Shown here: positions 47,316-53,927 of the stretch, piece by piece
Layout: each line of letters opens with the position of its first letter
Numbering within the stretch: position 1 is the stretch's first letter
Assembly (NCBI GenBank): GCA_008931825.1
Contig: QXVZ01012379.1
Location: 1 to 53,927 of the forward strand
From: Phallusia fumigata
Taxonomy: Eukaryota; Chordata; Ascidiacea; Phlebobranchia; Ascidiidae
DNA length: 53,927 nt
Reading direction: 5' to 3'
Translations under genes and position numbers: made by a program
The notes under the pieces: model-generated
The model's database searches: none
Seen by the model: only the letters and a program-made list of their open reading frames with translations
What the model was told of the DNA's origin: nothing

Positions 47316-50300
47316 AATACAACTTTAATACAACAACGAGACAAACCTACAAAACGTAATGCCATTTTTGGAGTTAAGCTTTTCGAAACAACGTGTTAAT
47401 CTGTTTGCGTAGTTTATTGTTAACAGAACAACCACCGCAACTTAATGAAAGGAAAATTACGTTTAGACTTTTGCCTGCACAAAGTGTCTAAAGTTTAAAC
47501 TTTCTGACCAATACCGAAAACAACAATGCTTCAAAGTAACTGTCTGAATCTTTTATTTGATATATCTGTGGAAACTTAACTAAAAGGTTTTTCGCTATAA
47601 ACACACAAAATTCGTAAAATATATTTTCAGTTATTACGCCTTATCTCAACAAAAAAAATTGTAAAACTTATTTCTCAAGCCTGTTAGTACAAACCTTATA
47701 ACTACACGTTTTGCATAAAAGCAAGCGACTGCGCAACTCTTCGCTGAATGTATAATTATGAACGTCCGCCATTTTCACAGTGCCTTTTTCTCCTGACGAA
47801 GTGTTTTTCGATCCCCGATGCGTTATCTTGCACGAGCGCAGCTGTTCACGACCAGCAAGTGATTGCCCTTTCAGCCAAAGGCGCAAACGTTGCGATTAAT
47901 TGTCATCAATTTCGACCACCAACTCTCAAGCGAAAATACTCAAAACTAAAAAAATAGACTTAACTATTGTTATTATGTCCACACTGCCACAATTGCGCCC
48001 TTTACCAGATACAGAATGACAAAAACAAAAAATTATTTCATACTATAGCGCACCATGAATGTTCCCTGGCCGATTCCCTTGCAATTCACAAGATTTAATT
48101 AAAATGTCGCTAAATTTAACAAAGGGCGTTTCGTTGAGCGTCGCCATTATGCTGTTGCCAGCTGAATGATAATTATTTGTGCAGCTACAGCGCTTCAAGG
48201 TTATGTTATTGACAAAAAGTTACATGGTGAACTGTCACATATGTACCCTGATACAAATTTTATTTTTCAAATTACACTTCAGACATTCGATAAACCGGGC
48301 CAGGTGGTTTCAATTTACGCCTCGTTTCACCCGCTAAGCCTGTCTTACCTCGGCTACAATTTCCCAGACACAAGAAAGCGGATGATCAACATTAAAACAT
48401 GGCGAAGACGTAACTTTTTAGCATCAAATTTTAAATATTTTTTATCCCGTTAATTTCACCGGCCTAGATTTTGAAAAGTAACAGTACTCCACTGTATAAA
48501 AAGGTATGTTTCTATAAAAGGTAATCACATTGCGAGCAATATACGCTTTTGTAGTTAATCAACCGTGTAGAGTATCTCCAGGTGTCCATTTGAAATTTAT
48601 CCGAAAATGAGGCACCGTGGTTATGGCCTGGTAATCCATCTATTATGAAGATTCAAAATTCGTTTTTTACAACAATGGTTTTGTGTCGAACGTCACATTC
48701 CACAGAAAATTTCTACTATCTTGTTCGTAATACTCGCAAAGAGACTTATGCTTTTTAGTGAAAATTCTTGTAATAAATGATTGTGAGTAGGTCTCATACA
48801 CCGGAAGATTACAGGAAGTCTGGTTCCGGAAACATGTTATTAAATGGTATTACAGACATCGCGCCAGAGAAATTGTTGTAAGTCCCACGAGAATATCACG
48901 GGAAAAAAATAAAAAAGGCAGATTTTGAGACTAATTGCCGGTTGGTAAATTCCTCCGCTGATTGTGTGGTTGTTTTCAGATTATGAGAAAGACATAAAGG
49001 TCCGAGTCACAGACAAGGACAACTTCCGCTGTAATCAAAGCATGCGCATGCACATACAACAACTAGTTAAGTCCCATGTCATGTCACATTGCCTGAGGTT
49101 AATTTTGCCAAAATCTACGAAAAAAATGGTGGTTTAGAGGATGGAAATGTACAAGCATATATGTCAAGCCGTTGGTCACGTTAATTGCTATACAACGGCG
49201 TTACAATTTTGTTCCGTATAAGTCAAGTCCTAAAATGTTTTATAAGTGACGACTTAGACTTTGACACCAGTTCTTCGGTCATATAAAATGTCAGTTCATC
49301 AGTCATACAAAAAATATTCTACCTCATTCAAAAATGGTCACGACCACCTGTGGTTTAAAGTAATATTTTTTTTCATTTTTTATGTATATTGTACAAAAAG
49401 ATACATGATTAGTTGTATTTTTTTTTCGGTTGACTTTTAATCCCATTCCCCGAAAATACACACATTTAAATTCGAATCTCTGAGATTTAAAATTTACTTT
49501 GTGAAATCGTAAATGCATATTGTTTTTGTTTTAAACCTCAGCTTAACGATTAAATCTACATGGTAATGTGATAAAACGGACAAAAGTCGAGGATATCAGC
49601 GGTCCAAACTTTGTCACAATTAAAAATATCTGGATGGCCCCTAAAAGCAACTCACATTGCAATTTTGTCCAGCTGAGCAGGCCTTTTTCTAAATTAACTA
49701 TGACGTAATGATGAAAAAAACAGTTGATCGTATCTTTGCATTAAAAAGGGAAAGATTTTGTACAATGTTATAACATTCTCTTTTGGCGATCTCCTTTCCG
49801 AAACAAAGCATTGCGCCATATTTAATAGCCACATTCAAGTCTTTTTGTAAAGGAAAGCAAGCGCTTTTGATAAACCAATAACAGCAGCCTGTTCAAGTGC
49901 CTCTCGCTCAAATCGGAATAAATACATTACAGAAAAATACGCCTTAATATTGTACAAAGCGCTGTTTATTCCGAATGGTTTTGAACCTAAAATCATTGTT
50001 TAAAAAAAGTTTTATCTGGTTACAATACGTGTTTAAAACAAACTGTCAAATTCATTAAAGTCAATCTAATGTAACACAATTTTATTGGATTGTCAATCAA
50101 CGAACGTTTTTGTAAAGCAAAGTTTTACCGCAACAAATTACTGAAGTTAACGTGTGTATTCTATTTGGCCGAGGTCTATATTTCAGGCCTACTTTTACTA
50201 CTCTTTAAACTCACGTGCATGACATTTAAGTTGTGTTTTCTGAAAATACTTTAGTTCTAGGCCAAGCAGATCTTGCGCGTTTACGACATCGCGTGATACG

Positions 50301-50432
50301 TATAAGCGGCAGAATGTTTTAAAGCGCAAGACTCTGTTTGACAACATAATTTTCACAAACATAAAACAGTTCCTATCCTAATCGTTAATTAACGCGATAT
50401 ATTTTTAGTCAAGCAGCAGCGTGCAAAATAGA
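47316..50432. other. Upstream region of the Sp gene; no gene recognised
   Basis: It probably holds the Sp promoter. A minus-strand ATG at about 47773 (aaaATGGCGGAC) opens a short frame followed by a 'gtttgt' donor-like site, but it does not splice in frame to the Sp exon at 47315. A 95-codon plus-strand frame at 48166-48453 has no recognisable motif. No clear repeats were seen, so part of this stretch may be regulatory. Confidence 0.4.
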
Positions 50433-50618
50433 ATGTCATTGTTGAGGGCACAAACGTTGATGATCGTTATCTTGTTGGTTTCCTGTGGAAATCGAACCAA
50501 TTCGTTTAGTCAAGCAATCGTAAATTGGCAGAAAAACACTTACGTTACTCTAAGCAAACGTTTACAAGGGATAAAGTGCTGCCTTAAAACTGTTTTTGCC
50601 AAATTCAGGAATCCTTAG
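50433..50618 (+). CDS. Possible small secreted peptide (61 aa), unrecognised
   Basis: The frame starts MSLLRAQTLMIVILLVSCGN, a basic start followed by a hydrophobic core and small residues, which looks like a signal peptide. The remaining ~40 residues are cationic with two adjacent cysteines (QGIKCCLKTVFAKF) and end at TAG. The part after 50548 is repeated beyond the N at 51093, and there the same frame stays open with two substitutions (IK to LQ) and a silent change. This is weak evidence of constraint or just of recent divergence. No family was recognised; it could be a chance frame. Confidence 0.25.
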   Translation: MSLLRAQTLMIVILLVSCGNRTNSFSQAIVNWQKNTYVTLSKRLQGIKCCLKTVFAKFRNP

Positions 50619-51092
50619 ACAGTGGTCATGCGCGGGTGGTCGACTGTGACTGCACAGATCCAATAAATTTACCTCTCTGGGTGTTTTGTTGCAGTTTTGT
50701 CAGGAAAACATTGCATTTACCGTCGAGTCATTGACTTGATTTAACGGCGACTCGAGTCGCTTTTTGTAGAGACTTGACTCGACTCGAGTCTTAATTTTGA
50801 AAATACTTGACTTGCCTCCGACCTAATTGTTACATTAGAGAAGAGATTCTTAACTTGGGTAATTGTCCACATGTGGGTACAACGCCTATAGCTGTATTAA
50901 AGACTAAACATATCCATGTGGTCGTACGATCTACGACTGTTTTTCAAACAAGCCGCGTTTGTACAAATGTTTGTACAAATAGGTTGTTTTGTTGTTTTTT
51001 TTGTTTTAAAGAGAAAGTGTAAATGATAGATTTATAACATTTTACTACCTGAATATTGAAATTCATCATCCTACATATTTATTCTGATTTAA
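50548..51092 (+). repeat. First copy of a ~0.54 kb direct duplication (left of N at 51093)
   Basis: It is repeated with scattered differences at 51094-51626. It ends exactly at the N. One difference is an extra 12-bp unit 'tgtttgtacaaa' near 50970 here. Contains several 'actcgagtc' palindromes around 50747-50790. Confidence 0.9.
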
Positions 51093-51093
51093 N
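51093..51093. other. Single-N assembly join
   Basis: A second lone N lies exactly between two near-identical copies, the same arrangement as at 4182. Confidence 0.8.
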
Positions 51094-51626
51094 CTCTAAG
51101 CAAACGTTTACAAGGGTTACAGTGCTGTCTTAAAACTGTTTTTGCCAAATTCAGGAATCCTTAGACAGTGGTCATGCGCGGGTGGTCGACTGTGACTGCA
51201 CAGATCCAATAAATTTACTTCTCTGGGTGTTTTGTTGCAGTTTTGTCAGGAAAACATTGCATTTACCGTCGAGTCATTGACTTGATTTAACGGCGACCCG
51301 AGTCGCTTTTTGTAGAGACTTGACTCGACTCGAGTGTTAATTTAGAAAATACTTGACTTGCCTCGGACCTAATTGTTACATTAGAGAAGAGATTCTTAAC
51401 TTATGGGTAATTGTCCACATGTGGGTACGACGCCTATAGCTGTATTAAAGACTAAACATAACCATGTGGTCGTACGATCTACGACTGTTTTTAAAACAAG
51501 CCGCGTTTGTACAAATAGGTTGTTTTGTTGTTTTTTTGTTTTGAAGAGAATGTGTAAATGATAGATTTATGACATTTTACTACCTGAATATTGAGATTCA
51601 TCATCCTACATATTTATTCTGATTTA
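51094..51626 (+). repeat. Second copy of the ~0.54 kb direct duplication (right of N)
   Basis: It starts 'ctctaagcaaacg' directly after the N and stays collinear with 50548-51092 up to 'tattctgatttaa', then runs into unique sequence. The flanks outside the two copies are unrelated, as expected for two overlapping contig ends. Confidence 0.9.
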
Positions 51627-53927
51627 AACATTAAATTAAAAGTCGTTATTGTTTAGAGGAGTTTATTTCGCTTGCTGAAAGAAGTCATATAGTGACGTAA
51701 TAGTACTATAACAATCACCAAGCCTGAGATAGCTGCATGACAAAAGGATTGTTGTCAATTTGGCGAGTGATTAAAAAATCTGTGTTGGTATCAGATGGAA
51801 TGCAAGAATAGTGGTTGATTTTAACATTACATGGAGGTGCGCATGCGTCGTCTACCGGTTGGCAACACAACGTATGATCGAAAACGCAAATACAATATGT
51901 TTGTAGCTGTAAAAAAACGTGTTATACGGTTAGGAGTGCGTTTGGTCGATGGAACATTTTTTAAAAGTTAAAAATAATCTTCAAATATTGGGTTGCCTTT
52001 TGAATGATTCAGCTACAAAAAGGCCATTAATTTCTTTTAACAAGCGAAAAAATCTCAAACTGCATTAGACATAAATAATTATAATGGATCGATAACTAGT
52101 AAACTAAAAAAAGTTTAAAAAATAAAAGAAAAACTAAACTTACAAAAAAACAAAAAACAGTAGGGAGATAAAAGCATGGCATGTATTTAAGTCGCTCGAG
52201 ATCCGCTCTTTAGAAAGATGATTTTCCTTTAACGAAGATAGACAAACGGTAGCAGTGACTAGTTCCAGATTGAATACAATAATTTGCAAATCAAACACAA
52301 GACTAATACATCAAATAAGAGGTGTTGTGATACTCAAATAGTCGTTGCGGGATTAAACTGTGGAAACAAAAATAAATCAATACACTGCAAACTTTCGGGT
52401 GAGTGAGAAAAGATAAAACGCAAAATATCTAGTGGGTTTTAGTGCTGAGTTAGAAATTGTGCAGATAAAAGCGATGGCCTTAAGCGATGAATTGTCCCGT
52501 AGATTTAGGAGAGACAAGCAAAAAAAGGGAAAGTAGAAAATAAAACAATATATTATGTTTTTAAATCAGGCATGTCAAACCCAATTTGGGTTTTCTTACA
52601 TTCTTGTTTTCACCCGTCACCTGTCCATCCGTTTCCTTGTATTATTTATTCACACATTTTTCTGTTTTACATTTATTTGCTTTCGTTTACGTTTCCGACG
52701 TTTACACGCTTTTGTTTTAATGCCTCTTAACCTGCCTTGAAATTAGGAGTGGCTGACAAGGTGACTCCACGGGCTTTCGCCACCCCGCCGTTCGAAGAGC
52801 GCGAATATACGAATCTGAACTGAACTGAAACTTGGTTTTCGGGGCAGATCCAGGCTAACTGACGTCTTGTTGGGCGGGCCAGTAAAATAATGGCAAAATA
52901 CGTTCTGGTGGAACTGTACAACTGACGCACGTACGCACGCACTATGCCGTTTGTTAAAACCCTTTGTGACGTAACAGTCTCTAATCCGTACAAAATCATT
53001 AGGCGGGCCGGATCATTATCGTTTATGCATAAGTTTACCGGGGCAGTCAGATAAAGCACTTGATGATAACGAAGATGAACTGTAAGCCATGACCGAGCGA
53101 AAACATTTTGAGCAAGATTTTGACTTTTACAGTGACTTTCGATGATTATCGAATTTCAAATTTCTCGTTTTAGAAAAAGAAAATGTCAAGAAATTGAGGA
53201 GCCCCGATTACAAGATCACTAAGTCGTTCCCAGCATTCGCTGCCGCACACCGAAAAGAGATGACCAATATGAAACCACAATGCGCCACTATGACGTCACA
53301 CACACAATGTTTGCCAAAAACGTTGAGTGACAGAAGGTTTAGTACATGTGGGAATAAATGGAAAAGCAACACTGCGAGAACAAAGGTAGCGTCAACACTC
53401 TGTGTAAAACTGAATTACTGAGACCAATCCAATTATATTGCTCGGCGAACTGACCTCAGTGCTTCTTACCTTTAGTCTGAGCTTCTTTACCCTTTTCTGT
53501 TTCGTTAACCCCTTCCACCAATTGGCAAAACTTCTTTTACCCGTGTACAAAATATATAAATTGTGTTAATTGATAAACCCACCAGGCAATAAGCAAGACG
53601 GCAACGTAATAGACAAAATTTTAATATTTGTAAGTAACTCTCAACAAAATTCTCTAATTGGCTGCACGACGCGTAAGATCGTGTTGTTTGCTTGTTTTTA
53701 AATGAGTGGAAACATTAAGGTCAAGTAAAAAGTTTCCAGCAGTTACTTTTACTACATTGCGGGCAGTGGCCATAAATTTTTGTGACGCTGATAGGCAAGT
53801 TACGGCACACATTTTTAGAATTTCACATTAATTTTTCAGCTAGTGTTTTAATTACAATTCATGAAATGCCTAAGCGCCAAAAATTTTAAAAACGTGCTAA
53901 AATTGTTTTAACGCTCGTATAACTTCG
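51627..53927. other. Gene-poor end of the window with dispersed repeats
   Basis: 51660-51745 resembles the left part of the 8527-9551 element. About 52935-52975 ('tgccgtttgttaaaaccctttgtgacgtaacagtct') is near-identical to 9945-9985, marking another dispersed repeat. The 110-codon minus-strand frame 53059-52727 overlies that repeat and is not called. Nothing else is recognised. Confidence 0.4.

Noticed and set aside
47668-47886. Possible first exon upstream of the Sp gene (ATGGCGGAC...)
   Set aside because: The open frame and donor-like site are plausible, but no acceptor near 47315 joins it in frame to the Sp start; alternatives meet a stop.
52727-53059. 110-codon minus-strand ORF
   Set aside because: It overlaps a dispersed repeat also seen at 9945-9985 and has no protein-like motif.

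Overview
The window looks like nuclear DNA of an ascidian tunicate, most probably Ciona or a close relative. This is inferred, not proven. The DNA is AT-rich, the conserved genes are chordate-like and split by GT-AG introns, several genes show a 3' splice-site-like sequence a few bases before the start codon (as expected for spliced-leader trans-splicing), and short non-autonomous DNA transposons are dense. No bacterial features were seen, and no rRNA, intact tRNA or CRISPR array was recognised.

Five conserved protein-coding genes could be rebuilt exon by exon with consistent reading frames. On the plus strand are SGF29 (12055-12939, one exon, SAGA/ATAC chromatin reader) and ARPC5 (13950-16626, four exons, Arp2/3 complex subunit). 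On the minus strand are DOLPP1 (22495-20335, six exons, dolichyl-diphosphatase), RAB5 (39336-25158, five exons with two very large repeat-filled introns) and an Sp6-9 class Sp transcription factor (47315-45595, nine exons). A sixth, unidentified minus-strand gene is suggested by three 3' exons at 2313-1378. A 61-residue ORF with a signal-like start lies at 50433-50618. The genes belong to unrelated housekeeping and developmental pathways, and there is no sign that they work together.

Layout: 1-12 kb holds the putative gene end, an apparent duplication around a single N, and repeats. SGF29 and ARPC5 occupy 12-17 kb. Repeats including a clean hAT element fill 17-20 kb. DOLPP1 is at 20-22.5 kb and RAB5 at 25-39 kb. 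A gene-free stretch with two hAT-like elements covers 39-45.6 kb. The Sp gene is at 45.6-47.3 kb, followed by gene-poor sequence with a second N-flanked duplication.

The most notable points are these. (1) The Sp gene encodes zinc fingers 1 and 3 but not the middle finger; the join falls at a 68-bp phase-1 intron in the inter-finger linker. (2) Both single-N positions are flanked by near-identical direct repeats ending exactly at the N, the signature of unmerged contig or haplotype ends. (3) At least five non-autonomous hAT elements can be delimited by inverted ends and 8-bp target duplications, three of them in one RAB5 intron. (4) An abundant, ORF-less dispersed repeat (called R1 here) occupies introns of three genes and is nested both ways with hAT sequence.
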